This document shows positions 1-7,866 of a stretch of DNA of 64,000 nt, piece by piece; position 1 is the stretch's first letter; each line of letters begins with the position of its first letter. This stretch comes from Devosia psychrophila (lineage in GTDB: Bacteria > Pseudomonadota > Alphaproteobacteria > Rhizobiales > Devosiaceae). Under the pieces are notes generated by a model. The model saw only the letters and a program-made list of their open reading frames with translations, ran no database searches and was not told the DNA's origin. Position numbers and translations under genes: made by a program. The stretch lies in contig NZ_LAPV01000129.1 of NCBI RefSeq assembly GCF_000971275.1, forward strand, positions 62,001 through 126,000. The letters are read 5' to 3'.

Positions 1-6
1 GCAGTG

Positions 7-20
7 CTGGTCAGGACCAG
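7..20. promoter_or_regulatory. Palindrome upstream of the XRE regulator gene
   Basis: CTGGTC-AG-GACCAG is a perfect 6+2+6 palindrome ending two bases before the ATG at 23. It also contains the likely ribosome-binding site (AGGA at 13-16). This placement suggests an operator for autoregulation, where bound repressor would block transcription or initiation; that role is inferred. Confidence 0.5.
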
Positions 21-22
21 TT

Positions 23-262
23 ATGCGAAAATCCATTCGTTCAAAGCGCCATGAGATGGTGGCTCAAGCCATCGGCGAGCAGCGGATACGCGCTGGTTTT
101 ACCCAGTATGAGGTAGCTAGACGGCTAGACCGACACCAACCTTTTATGGCGAACATCGAAAGTGGCGATCGCCGTATCGACGTGGTTGAATTGCTAGATA
201 TTGCGGAGATTATTGATCTCGACGTTCCGGCCCTTATCGGGCGTTTGCGCGCAACTCGCTAA
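23..262 (+). CDS. XRE-family helix-turn-helix regulator
   Basis: A 79-residue protein that is almost entirely one Cro/C1-type helix-turn-helix. The segment RAGFTQYEVARRL (residues about 24-36) is helices 1-2 and HQPFMANIESGDRRID the recognition helix and following turn. It has no oligomerisation or sensor domain. The ATG at 23 is preceded by AGGA at good spacing, inside a palindrome that may be its operator. The gene converges with the integrase and the two stop codons overlap by 4 bases (259-262). Short XRE proteins of this kind commonly control excision or stability of integrative elements; here that role is inferred from context. Confidence 0.8.
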   Translation: MRKSIRSKRHEMVAQAIGEQRIRAGFTQYEVARRLDRHQPFMANIESGDRRIDVVELLDIAEIIDLDVPALIGRLRATR

Positions 263-1191
263 AGAACTGCGCCCGCCGCATTGCCGACCCACATTTCACC
301 ATCTCGGATATACCGCGCCAGCATGGCGTCTGAAGCATGTCCGGTCTGGCTTCTAATCTTCCAACTGGGAACACCGGCACGCGCCGCACTCGTTGCCAAT
401 CCGGCCCGTAGACTATGTCCCGAATATATTGAGGGCTCTAAACAAGCGGTGACGGCATGTTGACGGACAACTTCACAAACGGCTTCTCCAGACAGCCGGT
501 GAGGTGAGATATTTCCGTGGCGATCTATTCGTCGGAAAGCGGGCCCGGTGCCATGTTCTAATAAAGCCTTCCAGGCCAGGAACGCTCTCACTGGACACAG
601 CGTGGGGCGACCATATGGAATACCTATTTTGCGCCCCTCCCCGAACTGGTCGGTCTTGGAACGTCTGATGGTTATGATCAGGCCTTCCTCCACGAGGACA
701 ATATCCTCGTGGTCCAGTCCAACCAATTCAGAGCGGCGAAACCCACCAGCGAAGCCGATCAGCAACAACGCCTTGTCGCGCACCTGCTTAGGCCGATCCG
801 TGAACGCCCCAGTCATTGCGAGCAGGTTGGCGCGTGTGATTGGCGTAGCTCGTCGCTGATCGCTCCCATATGTGCGCCGAATGCCGCGCATTGTCGCTCG
901 AACAAGCTCACTAGAAGTAGGACTATCGTAACCTCCTATGCGGTGAGCTTTTGATATTGACGCAGTCCAGCGAGCCAAAGTAGCCGGCTTATGGGTTGTT
1001 GCGTGTGCGGCCAGAAAGTCAGCGATTATACCTGCTGTTGCAGGGACCGTCCCACCCCAGGCGAAGAACTGATCAAGATCAGAGCGAAATGCGCGCTGAG
1101 ATGCCTCTGCCATTGAACTTCTGACAAAATCTTGGGTGGTCCGCGCGACCACAGGGATTTGGTCTTGCAATTGTGGAGCTAGGATGGACAT
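259..1191 (-). CDS. Tyrosine recombinase / site-specific integrase
   Basis: A DNA strand-exchange enzyme of the lambda-integrase family, 310 residues. The N-terminal part (residues about 20-115) is the SAM-like core-binding domain. The catalytic domain follows, with the first Arg in GGFRRSELVGL, the beta-hairpin Lys in RRSKTDQ, HSLR for the His/Arg box, and TGHASDAMLARYI giving the second His and the nucleophilic Tyr. The ATG at 1191 is preferred over a longer reading frame to 1308 because it lies just after the stop of the upstream gene (1193-1195), which implies translational coupling. That partner is the RarA-like protein. It may mobilise a subelement of the island or resolve dimers. Confidence 0.88.
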   Translation of the reverse strand: MSILAPQLQDQIPVVARTTQDFVRSSMAEASQRAFRSDLDQFFAWGGTVPATAGIIADFLAAHATTHKPATLARWTASISKAHRIGGYDSPTSSELVRATMRGIRRTYGSDQRRATPITRANLLAMTGAFTDRPKQVRDKALLLIGFAGGFRRSELVGLDHEDIVLVEEGLIITIRRSKTDQFGEGRKIGIPYGRPTLCPVRAFLAWKALLEHGTGPAFRRIDRHGNISPHRLSGEAVCEVVRQHAVTACLEPSIYSGHSLRAGLATSAARAGVPSWKIRSQTGHASDAMLARYIRDGEMWVGNAAGAVL

Positions 1192-1192
1192 T

Positions 1193-2281
1193 TTACCGGT
1201 TACAGGCATTGAAACGCACCTCCTGGAAGGACTTGAAATCGGCCTTGAGAAGCCGAAGTGGTTCACTTGCATCCGCGCAGTCGCCGCCATTTCCACCAAG
1301 TTCTGCAAGTGATTTCAGCAAGTCACCGGTTGCCCATCGCAGGCGGCGGTCAACTGCACCGCCTTCTACGCGAAAGAGAAGATTGCCAAGAAACGACAGC
1401 CGATCACCTTCAGCGATCTCCTCTCTTATCCATCGGGCTATGTCGGTAGAGCCACCTAGGAACGACCGAAGAGCTGCCTTTCCCTCCCGAGAGTACTGGT
1501 CAAAGGCCCATGCAGGAACACCACTAATCAGCTGCTCGTCTGCAAGCTCGTCGGGAACGATCGTGGAGACTTGGTTGGCTATGTCCCTGGACAGCAGCAG
1601 CACGAAGGGGGCCAATACCTCTCCAGTCCGTTTGAAGCCCACCCTACATACTTCGACTAGCGTGTTTGGCCAACCAGCCTCGAATAGGGTGTTGAAGACT
1701 GCGTCCGGGTTACCACGTTGATAGGTAAGGTGTTTCGACGGTCGGCGGTCTGTCCCGAGCGCGTACCACATCGCCAACGCTCGAATTTGAACTGGGTCCG
1801 TGCCAATCACCACGTCTAGCAACTGGGGTATCGACAACTCTACCAGCACGGTACGAACCTGGATAAATTCGGGGTGAGTGTCGGCGGTCATCAGCAGGTC
1901 ATCAGCAGCGCGGCATTTAACCGATTGGCAGAGCTGCTCCACCAGATAGCTTGCCACCTGCCACTCGCCACCGAATGTTTGACGGACACGCTTGCCAGCC
2001 ATGGCGGCGGTCACAAGTGGCAACAGCGAGAGATTTCCAAGACCAATATCTTCGAAAGCTGCGCCACCCAAACGTCGCCAGAGTTTATCGGGAGCGTCTC
2101 GTAAGAGGGTCGCGGCAGCGGCAAGCGCAAAATCTGTGCGGCCTCTACGAATGGCCTTGTGAAGTAGGCTCATTGCGATCCAAGGCGATACTGCTGTTGG
2201 ACTGGGTATGGGTACCGTTCGCATAAGCGTCTGGTCTGCAAGGTCGCGGTAGATGTGTTGGAATATTTCGGGCGTGTTCAT
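1193..2281 (-). CDS. Uncharacterised protein resembling the RarA/MgsA C-terminal region
   Basis: A 362-residue soluble protein of unknown function. Residues about 36-85 contain LLHKAIRRG, then D.AL, then RRL and FEDIGLGN. This order matches the C-terminal replication-factor-C-like and tetramerisation region of RarA/MgsA AAA+ proteins, where the pattern is L.KSIRG..D.AL....RRL..A.EDIG.A. There is no Walker A or B motif, so the ATPase module is absent. The ATG at 2281 is preceded by AGGAG at six bases. The stop lies one base before the start of the integrase gene, so the two are probably translated together. The resemblance was noticed by eye; the rest of the protein matches nothing I recognise. 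Confidence 0.6.
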   Translation of the reverse strand: MNTPEIFQHIYRDLADQTLMRTVPIPSPTAVSPWIAMSLLHKAIRRGRTDFALAAAATLLRDAPDKLWRRLGGAAFEDIGLGNLSLLPLVTAAMAGKRVRQTFGGEWQVASYLVEQLCQSVKCRAADDLLMTADTHPEFIQVRTVLVELSIPQLLDVVIGTDPVQIRALAMWYALGTDRRPSKHLTYQRGNPDAVFNTLFEAGWPNTLVEVCRVGFKRTGEVLAPFVLLLSRDIANQVSTIVPDELADEQLISGVPAWAFDQYSREGKAALRSFLGGSTDIARWIREEIAEGDRLSFLGNLLFRVEGGAVDRRLRWATGDLLKSLAELGGNGGDCADASEPLRLLKADFKSFQEVRFNACNR

Positions 2282-2287
2282 CGACAA

Positions 2288-2761
2288 CTCCTAGTTGTGG
2301 GAGCCGCAGAACTTCTTGCCTCTTATAGAATAGCCCAGACACCGGCGCAGTAAAGAGAATTAGCATTTATACCGGAGGTTTGCGTCGATTTGACCATCTC
2401 AAATACTTCCCCGCCTCTTACGACCTCAGTTACTGAATGCGCTGCGTTTATTCACGCGTTCTCGTCGCCAATTTTCCACCAATTTTTTCCGTGCTAGGCA
2501 GCGTTTTCAATGGCCCAATGCGGAGCCGGAAACAGAATTCACACGGCAATTCCTGGTCATCAAAAATGGTCTGCGTTACGCATCGAGCATGACGGGTGCA
2601 ATGCCGGGTACCTCTTGAAATGGAGCATTCTACTATCCCCCGCGAACCTGGTGGGGAGGTGGGCTATGGCAGCATCTCTTGGAGCTTTGATAGTGCAACC
2701 GAGTTGCATCACGTGTGTCCCCACCACTGTCCCTAAGACCCGATGGGACACTTTTTTGTCT
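2288..2761. other. Non-coding island segment downstream of the Rep-like gene
   Basis: No convincing gene. Short open frames here lack family features and plausible start signals. The segment has a near-direct repeat of CCAATTTT around 2471-2488. Near its right end GTGTCCC (2715-2721) pairs with GGGACAC (2745-2751) and is followed by six T's. This could be a plus-strand terminator or part of a rolling-circle origin next to the initiator gene; the sequence does not decide. Confidence 0.4.
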
Positions 2762-3736
2762 CTACGGCAGTAATAACTCTGAGCCGTCAAGGTAGGCAGC
2801 CCACCCCGACCAGTTGCTAGAGAGGGACCACCAGCCGGGCGGGTTGGCTGCCAGTTGCTTCTTGTACTTTGGGCGTGCCGTACCCGCTTCTAGCAGCATC
2901 AGCGCGCCTTGAACCCCGCGCACCTGACAACTGTCCATGAACATATCCCACTTGCGTTGCTCCACGCCGGGCGGCGGCCCGCAGCGAGTGGAAATTGTGA
3001 CTGCGGGGAACGGGTCATCCATGTCATATAGCGCTGAGATTGGAAGCCCATTCAATTTATTCATGCGCCGTTCGATGCGAACTGTTGGCGGGTCATTCCA
3101 TATATGTCCTTTGGCGACACGCTCGTTGCCCTTGTCGTAAATGATGCTGCGGTTCGTTTTGCCTGTTCCGAAAGTCAGCGTCTCCAGATTTGAGCCTCTG
3201 CCAAACTCCCGCATCCAGGACAGATTAGTCGGGAAAGTAAGGAAATCGCTCATCGTTACTCCTTGAACGTCAATGGCGATGTCCACACGGGTCAGATGGC
3301 CATTTTTTAGGGCATACTCCCACCCCTCCATCATAGTGCCCACCCACGACTTGAGTTCGGTCAGGCCACTCGCCCCGAGGTGGGTTGGATTGAACTCTAG
3401 GCGCAGTCTAACAGCCTCGTTTCCCGAAAACCGATATGAGAACCGGGGGCTGTCTTGTTCAAAGCCACTGATGTTCAGCCACTTTGACACCTGGAAGCCC
3501 ATCGTGTTGGTTTTTGCAGTTTGAAACTCGGGTTGGTCGAACGCCGAGCATATGCCCTTATGCATTGCCAGGGCATCACCCTTGGTATGAGGCTTCACAA
3601 TGAGCGTGAGTTTGTCGATGAAGGGATTGGATGCTGTGATTAGCTTAGGCTGACTGACGGAGCTTGGAGAGGGGATGTCATCAAAATTAGGGGCTTTAGG
3701 GGACTTGTTAGAACCAAGCGGGATTTTAATGAGCAT
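2762..3736 (-). CDS. Putative Rep_trans-type replication initiation protein
   Basis: A 324-residue protein with hallmarks of the rolling-circle initiator family Rep_trans (replication initiation factor). HLTRVDIAIDVQG at about residues 147-159 matches the conserved TRID.A.D strand. SIIYDKGNE and VRIERRMN (about 194-225) match the (I/V)Y.KG and (V)RIE blocks, where the Tyr is a candidate nicking residue. It starts at an ATG preceded by AGGTAGAG. The gene sits within the island, upstream of a 470-base non-coding stretch that could hold the origin. Such initiators let integrative elements replicate after excision. The family call rests on motif recognition only; a diverged phage orphan is the alternative. 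Confidence 0.6.
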   Translation of the reverse strand: MLIKIPLGSNKSPKAPNFDDIPSPSSVSQPKLITASNPFIDKLTLIVKPHTKGDALAMHKGICSAFDQPEFQTAKTNTMGFQVSKWLNISGFEQDSPRFSYRFSGNEAVRLRLEFNPTHLGASGLTELKSWVGTMMEGWEYALKNGHLTRVDIAIDVQGVTMSDFLTFPTNLSWMREFGRGSNLETLTFGTGKTNRSIIYDKGNERVAKGHIWNDPPTVRIERRMNKLNGLPISALYDMDDPFPAVTISTRCGPPPGVEQRKWDMFMDSCQVRGVQGALMLLEAGTARPKYKKQLAANPPGWWSLSSNWSGWAAYLDGSELLLP

Positions 3737-3747
3737 TGCTCTACCTG

Positions 3748-4017
3748 CTATCGGGCCTTACGACCGTGAAACCGGGACATTTCTATCCAAATGTGGACTT
3801 GCTCGCTGCGGTAGAAAAACTGCCGGTGACGCCAGTAACGAGGTGGTAGCAGGCCCTTAGCTTGGTCACGACGCAGCGTCTTGACGTTCACACCTGCTAG
3901 GTCGGCGAATTCTTCTATGGTGATGAACTCAACCCCCCTGGCGCGGAGCACCGCCATACTGCCTTCGACAAATGATATGGGCAGGTCGCAAAGAGACTTG
4001 ATGTGCACGATGTCCAT
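3748..4017 (-). CDS. MerR/excisionase-type DNA-binding protein
   Basis: An 89-residue protein whose core FITIEEFADLAGVNVKTLRR (residues about 31-50) is a winged helix-turn-helix of the MerR/excisionase type. It is followed by GLLPPRYWRHRQFFYRSEQV, the wing with the usual Y/F-x-x-E/S-x-V ending. It has no effector domain. It lies 11 bases upstream of the Rep-like gene on the same strand, so it probably shares its transcript. A role as a recombination directionality factor or element regulator is likely but inferred. Confidence 0.65.
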   Translation of the reverse strand: MDIVHIKSLCDLPISFVEGSMAVLRARGVEFITIEEFADLAGVNVKTLRRDQAKGLLPPRYWRHRQFFYRSEQVHIWIEMSRFHGRKAR

Positions 4018-4060
4018 CCTCGGAACTTAATGGCATTCGTTTGGATCAAATGGCGGAAAG

Positions 4061-4261
4061 TCAGTCGGAAGTGCTACTGTGCCGGTTGTGCGCCGCCCAC
4101 TCGATGAGCTCCACCTCGCCATAAATCACTCGACGCCCCAACTTTATGAACTTCGGTCCCCCACCGCGGACGCGGAGCTTGTTCAGCCAACTCGCGCTTA
4201 CGCCCAGACGAGCTGCTGCATCGTTGACGTTCAGGAACTGAATGGGAATGGAAGAATTCAT
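4061..4261 (-). CDS. AlpA-like helix-turn-helix protein
   Basis: A 66-residue protein: residues about 8-30 (FLNVNDAAARLGVSASWLNK) form the helix-turn-helix, followed by KLGRRVIYGEVELIEW, the typical AlpA/excisionase wing (R.V.Y...(D/E)L..W). The ATG at 4261 is preferred over an upstream ATG at 4354 because GAGG lies just upstream of it and the domain begins directly after. AlpA-type proteins act as excisionases or as activators of integrase genes in tRNA-integrated islands. Its place next to the integrase cluster fits that. Confidence 0.72.
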   Translation of the reverse strand: MNSSIPIQFLNVNDAAARLGVSASWLNKLRVRGGGPKFIKLGRRVIYGEVELIEWAAHNRHSSTSD

Positions 4262-4363
4262 GGTTGCCTCGTGGTATCGGCGCTGACCAGCGCGGGTGAA
4301 CGAGGCTCTTATAAATAGCCATAAATGGCCGGCGTAAACCAGATTTTGGCGCACCTAATTCGG

Positions 4364-4813
4364 CTATTTGGTATGCTTCTTTTTCTGGAAAAGCAGCTTT
4401 TTGCCGGCGCGCCGGTAGGCCTTCTCTACCGAAGCGTCAGATACCCCTCGCTGCTGCGCTACTAGGTAGATTGCGGTCTTGCGGTTCTTACCGGCGGCTT
4501 CCCAACCCCTGACAGCGTTGCGAACAGCCAGGTCTTCCTCAAGACGAGAGAATGCCGGTAGGCGTGGTTTACCCGCGCCAGCGCGAGACACAACCTCGAG
4601 ACGATAAGGGTGCATCGACGAATACGATTTATCCTCATCGAGCAAGTCGCGGAGGAGAACAACGTCCTGCGGCCCCAGGAACTGCACATCATTAAGAAGT
4701 TTTAACGCGGCCGCACGATCTCCTTGGTCAATGGCCTCGACTACAGCAACAAATTTGCTCGACTGTACTACCGTTCCACTCTCCTCAAATTCTTCATCGG
4801 CATCATCAGCCAT
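4364..4813 (-). CDS. Hypothetical acidic-N, basic-C island protein
   Basis: A 149-residue protein of no family I recognise. The first 12 residues are strongly acidic and the last 20 strongly basic (ending KKLLFQKKKHTK). Residues about 105-140 (GWEAAGKNRKTAIYLVAQQRGVSDASVEKAYRRAGKK) could be a small helix-turn-helix, with VSDASVEKAY as recognition helix. It lies 22 bases downstream of the second integrase on the same strand, so co-transcription is likely. It may be a DNA-binding accessory protein of the element, but that is a guess from charge and context. Confidence 0.5.
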   Translation of the reverse strand: MADDADEEFEESGTVVQSSKFVAVVEAIDQGDRAAALKLLNDVQFLGPQDVVLLRDLLDEDKSYSSMHPYRLEVVSRAGAGKPRLPAFSRLEEDLAVRNAVRGWEAAGKNRKTAIYLVAQQRGVSDASVEKAYRRAGKKLLFQKKKHTK

Positions 4814-4835
4814 TCAATTCGACCTAATAGTGACG

Positions 4836-6551
4836 CTACAAAACCGTCGATTTCGGTGACTTCGGGTACAGCTTGGTCAAATCGACGCCAGGGTAGGAAA
4901 CCTGATCAATCCATTTGGACTGGTAGTCTGGATTGGTTCTGTCCCCGTAGTCGCTGCTGGTTTCCGAATGATCTGCCCAGCCTCCCAACGCGCGAAGGGT
5001 ATCGTTTGGGGCGTCGATCTGTCGGAGAGCGTCTCTGAAAGAATGGCGAAGACTATAGAGGGCCTGGTCTTCTGCGAGTTCCATGGCGTCGGGCAGAAAC
5101 CGCTCGTTGAAGCGCCTGGCGGGATAAGTTGCGTAGTTTCCGTATGCCTTGGGTGCGAGAGTAGGGAACAGCTGCAAGTCACCAGCCTTGCGTCTATCTT
5201 CGACCAACTCCAGCAGACCCATTTTAATCAGGACAGGATGCACCGGCACCTTCCGGATGCTGTTGCGCGTTTTCACGCTTTTTTGCGCCAACTGATCCGC
5301 GTTGTCGCCGCTCTCTTCACTGGTCACGTCAATATACTGGACACCGTTCTTCGTGGCCTTGAAGTCCGCCAGGCGCAGTTGGCACACTTCGTTCGGACGC
5401 ATGCCGGCGAACAGCATGATTAGCGGCAGCCAGAAACGCCAACCGCCGTTGGTGTCACCACGGTATGGCACTGGCAGCGTCGCACAGTGCAAGTAGAAGG
5501 CCCCGGAGAAAAGCTGCCTTATTTGATCGGGAGAGAATGGTTTACGGCGATCGCCATCGCTGACGGTGTCTGCCTTCAATGGCTTTAAGTCATTCGCAAA
5601 ATTGTGACTGATGATCCGCTTCTTGACCGCCAAATCCAGGATTAATCGAAGCTGAGACGCATAGTCATATTGTGAGAGATAGGAGAGGCGAGCCTTGTTG
5701 GCCTTCCGAGCCAGCTCAATCGCTTGGTCGATGGATTTGCCAGGAAAGAGCTTGTTTCGATTAGCGGGGAGGCGGTCTAGCGTGAGCTGAAAGCCTTTCA
5801 CTGTATCGAACGAAATGGCATCCACACGCGTATCGCCGCCAATCATTTCTATGACGGTGGCGACCAGCGCTGCCTTCTTCTCTGAGGTGTGGCGGCGGCG
5901 GTTGTTAGCTTCCGCCTCATCGGCGTCGTACTTTAGGTACAAGTCTGCGACTTGTTTGAATGTTGTCTGGTGTTCCAAAACTGGGCCAAACGCCGGATCG
6001 AAATAGGGTCGGGCATATCCGTGATGGATACGGTCGAGCTTTCGATTTCTGATCTCGATAAGTGCACGCTGCACAAGGTCGGCAGCCCTTGGATGCGGCT
6101 GCGTTAATCCCGTGGCGGTAGGATAAGCTCTGCTGATCAGCTCCTGCCCGAACGGATCATCGGTAGTTGCAAGGTTCTGGATCTCAATCTCGATGTTCTC
6201 AATGGCGTCGCCCCGTTCCTGCTCGGTATAGTCAGACACAAACTCATCGTTTGCTTTAGCGTCCCGCATCATCACGAACTCCCGGACCCGAGCTCGAACT
6301 TCAGCTTCTAGGATACCAGTTTCGGCACTGGTCGGCGCTGGGGTCGGTTGCTCATTAGCCCGTGCGGCGTCGACGCGCGCATGAAACATGATGTCCTGGA
6401 GTGCTCGCTTGCCTTCCGCCTCTTTAAGACTGCGGGTTTCTAAAGACACCTGATACATGCCACCGCCAAACGCCTCTTGGGCGAAAGACGGAACGCGGCG
6501 CTTGTAGTAATAAACGCCCTTTCGGACGATCAAATGGAGGGTCTTTGACAT
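4836..6551 (-). CDS. Phage-type tyrosine recombinase of the island
   Basis: A 571-residue integrase, longer than the usual 350-450. The N-terminal part starts with a short beta segment (LIVRKGVYYYKRRVP) typical of large phage integrases. A core-binding domain lies around residues 200-310 and the catalytic domain at about 340-550. Catalytic signatures are AGMRPNEVCQLRL (first Arg), KVPVHP (beta-hairpin region), YSLRHSFRD (HxxR variant with R-H order) and LGGWADHSETSSDYGD (final His, Tyr nucleophile). The start at 6551 is chosen among close ATGs (6551, 6560). The gene begins about 100 bases from the tRNA-Ala 3' end and reads away from it, so this is the enzyme most likely to have integrated the island. 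Confidence 0.9.
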   Translation of the reverse strand: MSKTLHLIVRKGVYYYKRRVPSFAQEAFGGGMYQVSLETRSLKEAEGKRALQDIMFHARVDAARANEQPTPAPTSAETGILEAEVRARVREFVMMRDAKANDEFVSDYTEQERGDAIENIEIEIQNLATTDDPFGQELISRAYPTATGLTQPHPRAADLVQRALIEIRNRKLDRIHHGYARPYFDPAFGPVLEHQTTFKQVADLYLKYDADEAEANNRRRHTSEKKAALVATVIEMIGGDTRVDAISFDTVKGFQLTLDRLPANRNKLFPGKSIDQAIELARKANKARLSYLSQYDYASQLRLILDLAVKKRIISHNFANDLKPLKADTVSDGDRRKPFSPDQIRQLFSGAFYLHCATLPVPYRGDTNGGWRFWLPLIMLFAGMRPNEVCQLRLADFKATKNGVQYIDVTSEESGDNADQLAQKSVKTRNSIRKVPVHPVLIKMGLLELVEDRRKAGDLQLFPTLAPKAYGNYATYPARRFNERFLPDAMELAEDQALYSLRHSFRDALRQIDAPNDTLRALGGWADHSETSSDYGDRTNPDYQSKWIDQVSYPGVDLTKLYPKSPKSTVL

Positions 6552-6653
6552 GTCGGCCATCCTCAAAGTGTAACATTGATGTGTGACACCGGGAAGATCC
6601 TAAGCACCTGCAAAATATGAAGCTTATAAAATTTAAGCCCTTAGATCGGCTAA

Positions 6654-6729
<76 letters not shown>

Positions 6730-6783
6730 CCGTTCCGGTACTTTAGATATGGCGATATCCGGGGGCTGCAGCAAGGGGCCGGA

Positions 6784-7797
6784 TCAGACCAGTTTGTGCT
6801 CGACGAGGCTATGGCCGGTAGCGATGGCGGCGTCGCTGGCAGTGATGAGGGGGCGACCGAGGCGCTCTGCGCCGCGGTGGCCGTCGAGCCGTTTCATGGC
6901 GCCCATTTCGTGCATGTTGTCGCGCACATCGCGGTCGAACAGAGCAACGACCCGCAGCAGCAGGGTGGGAAGTTCAGCGGTGGGGATGCGGCGATGCGGG
7001 AAGGCCGGGCGCAGCATGCGGCCCATGTCGCTCATCCAATAGGTCCCCTCCGAAGCGATGCAGCGCTGGCCGGCTGCGGCGGAGTTGGTCATGGCGTCGA
7101 CCTGGAGGGCCGCGACATCGCGGACATCGACCACCGACATTGCCAGCTTGGGAACGGCGGGCAACTTGCCGTCAAGCAGGCGCCGGACCAGCATCGAGGA
7201 AGTACCGGGATCCTCGTCGAGCAAGGGGCCGAAGATGCCTGCGGGGTTGATGACGGCAAGGTCGTCGTGGCGACCCGCCTGGTCCACCAGCCGCCAGGCT
7301 TCGTGCTCGGCGAGCGTCTTGGATCTGGGGTAGGCGCCGGTAGAGGGGCTGTCGAGATTGGTCCAGTCGGCCTCTGTCAGCGCCCGGGAATAATCGGCAT
7401 GGCCATATTGGATGGCGGCAATCGAGGAGGTCAGCACGATCCGCTCGACCTGGCTGGCCAGCGCCGCAGTGATGGCGCGACGGGTGCCGTCGACGGCGGG
7501 GCGGATGAAATCATCGGGATCCTTGGGCGTTTCGAGGGCGAAAGGAGAAGCGGTATGCTGCAGATAACGCACGCCGTCCATTGCTTCGGACCAGCCGGCG
7601 TCGTCGAGCAGGTCGAGGGCAACGAATTCGACGCGGGAAATGTCTGCGCCAGCCTTGCCAAGCGTGTCGCGAACCTTGTCGGCCTTGCCGAGGTTGCGCA
7701 CACTACCGCGAACGGTGTAGCCAGCACTGAGCAATTGCAGGGCGACGTGGCCGCCGAGAAAGCCGGATATTCCGGTGACGAGGACGCGGTCGGACAC
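6784..7797 (-). CDS. NAD(P)-dependent extended SDR (dihydroflavonol-reductase-like)
   Basis: A 337-residue extended short-chain dehydrogenase. VTGISGFLGGHVA (residues about 7-19) is the Rossmann glycine motif. LTSSIAAI gives the active-site Ser region and YPRSK the catalytic Y-x-x-x-K. INPAGIFGP is the conserved substrate-side segment of dihydroflavonol-4-reductase/aldehyde-reductase-like enzymes. It likely reduces a small carbonyl compound with NADPH; the substrate cannot be read from the sequence. The GTG start at 7797 has GGAG six bases upstream. It is divergent from a TetR gene, with a palindrome between them, so it is probably that regulator's main target. Confidence 0.85.
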   Translation of the reverse strand: MSDRVLVTGISGFLGGHVALQLLSAGYTVRGSVRNLGKADKVRDTLGKAGADISRVEFVALDLLDDAGWSEAMDGVRYLQHTASPFALETPKDPDDFIRPAVDGTRRAITAALASQVERIVLTSSIAAIQYGHADYSRALTEADWTNLDSPSTGAYPRSKTLAEHEAWRLVDQAGRHDDLAVINPAGIFGPLLDEDPGTSSMLVRRLLDGKLPAVPKLAMSVVDVRDVAALQVDAMTNSAAAGQRCIASEGTYWMSDMGRMLRPAFPHRRIPTAELPTLLLRVVALFDRDVRDNMHEMGAMKRLDGHRGAERLGRPLITASDAAIATGHSLVEHKLV

Positions 7798-7815
7798 GGT
7801 GATCTCCTTTACGAA

Positions 7816-7843
7816 TTGAACGATAGATATTATATTCGTTCAA
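7816..7843. promoter_or_regulatory. Inverted repeat, likely TetR operator
   Basis: TTGAACGA-N12-TCGTTCAA, a perfect 8-base inverted repeat with an A+T-rich centre, lies in the 69-base gap between the divergent reductase and TetR genes. Position and symmetry fit an operator controlling both directions. Confidence 0.75.
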
Positions 7844-7866
7844 CTGCTTCAAGGTGGATTGAAAAT

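Larger units (their letters stand above)
1..6653. mobile_element. Genomic island (right end) integrated at tRNA-Ala
   Basis: This block is visibly more A+T-rich than the DNA to its right. It contains two tyrosine recombinase genes, a Rep_trans-like initiator, AlpA/MerR-type helix-turn-helix proteins and orphans. Its right edge meets the 3' end of a tRNA-Ala gene, with an integrase gene starting about 100 bases away, the classic arrangement of an integrative element. The left end lies outside the window, and I found no second copy of the tRNA 3' sequence in the window, so the attachment repeat and the true length are not visible. Positions 1-2281 (XRE regulator, first recombinase, RarA-like protein) may be a separate nested element. 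Confidence 0.75.

Noticed and set aside
1174-1182. GTGGAGCTA as an att repeat of the tRNA-Ala 3' end
   Set aside because: Only about eight bases match and the site is within the recombinase/RarA-like gene junction, so chance is likely.
2715-2757. Inverted repeat with T-run as a certain terminator
   Set aside because: The loop is over 20 bases and there is no upstream plus-strand gene, so it is described only as part of the non-coding stretch.
2510-2790. Two overlapping small open frames as island genes
   Set aside because: They overlap each other on opposite strands, lack clear ribosome-binding sites and resemble no family.
6796-7866. Long open frame upstream of and fused to the TetR gene
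   Set aside because: It is antisense to the SDR gene, low in complexity, and the TetR domain only begins after the TTG at 7867 with a good ribosome-binding site.
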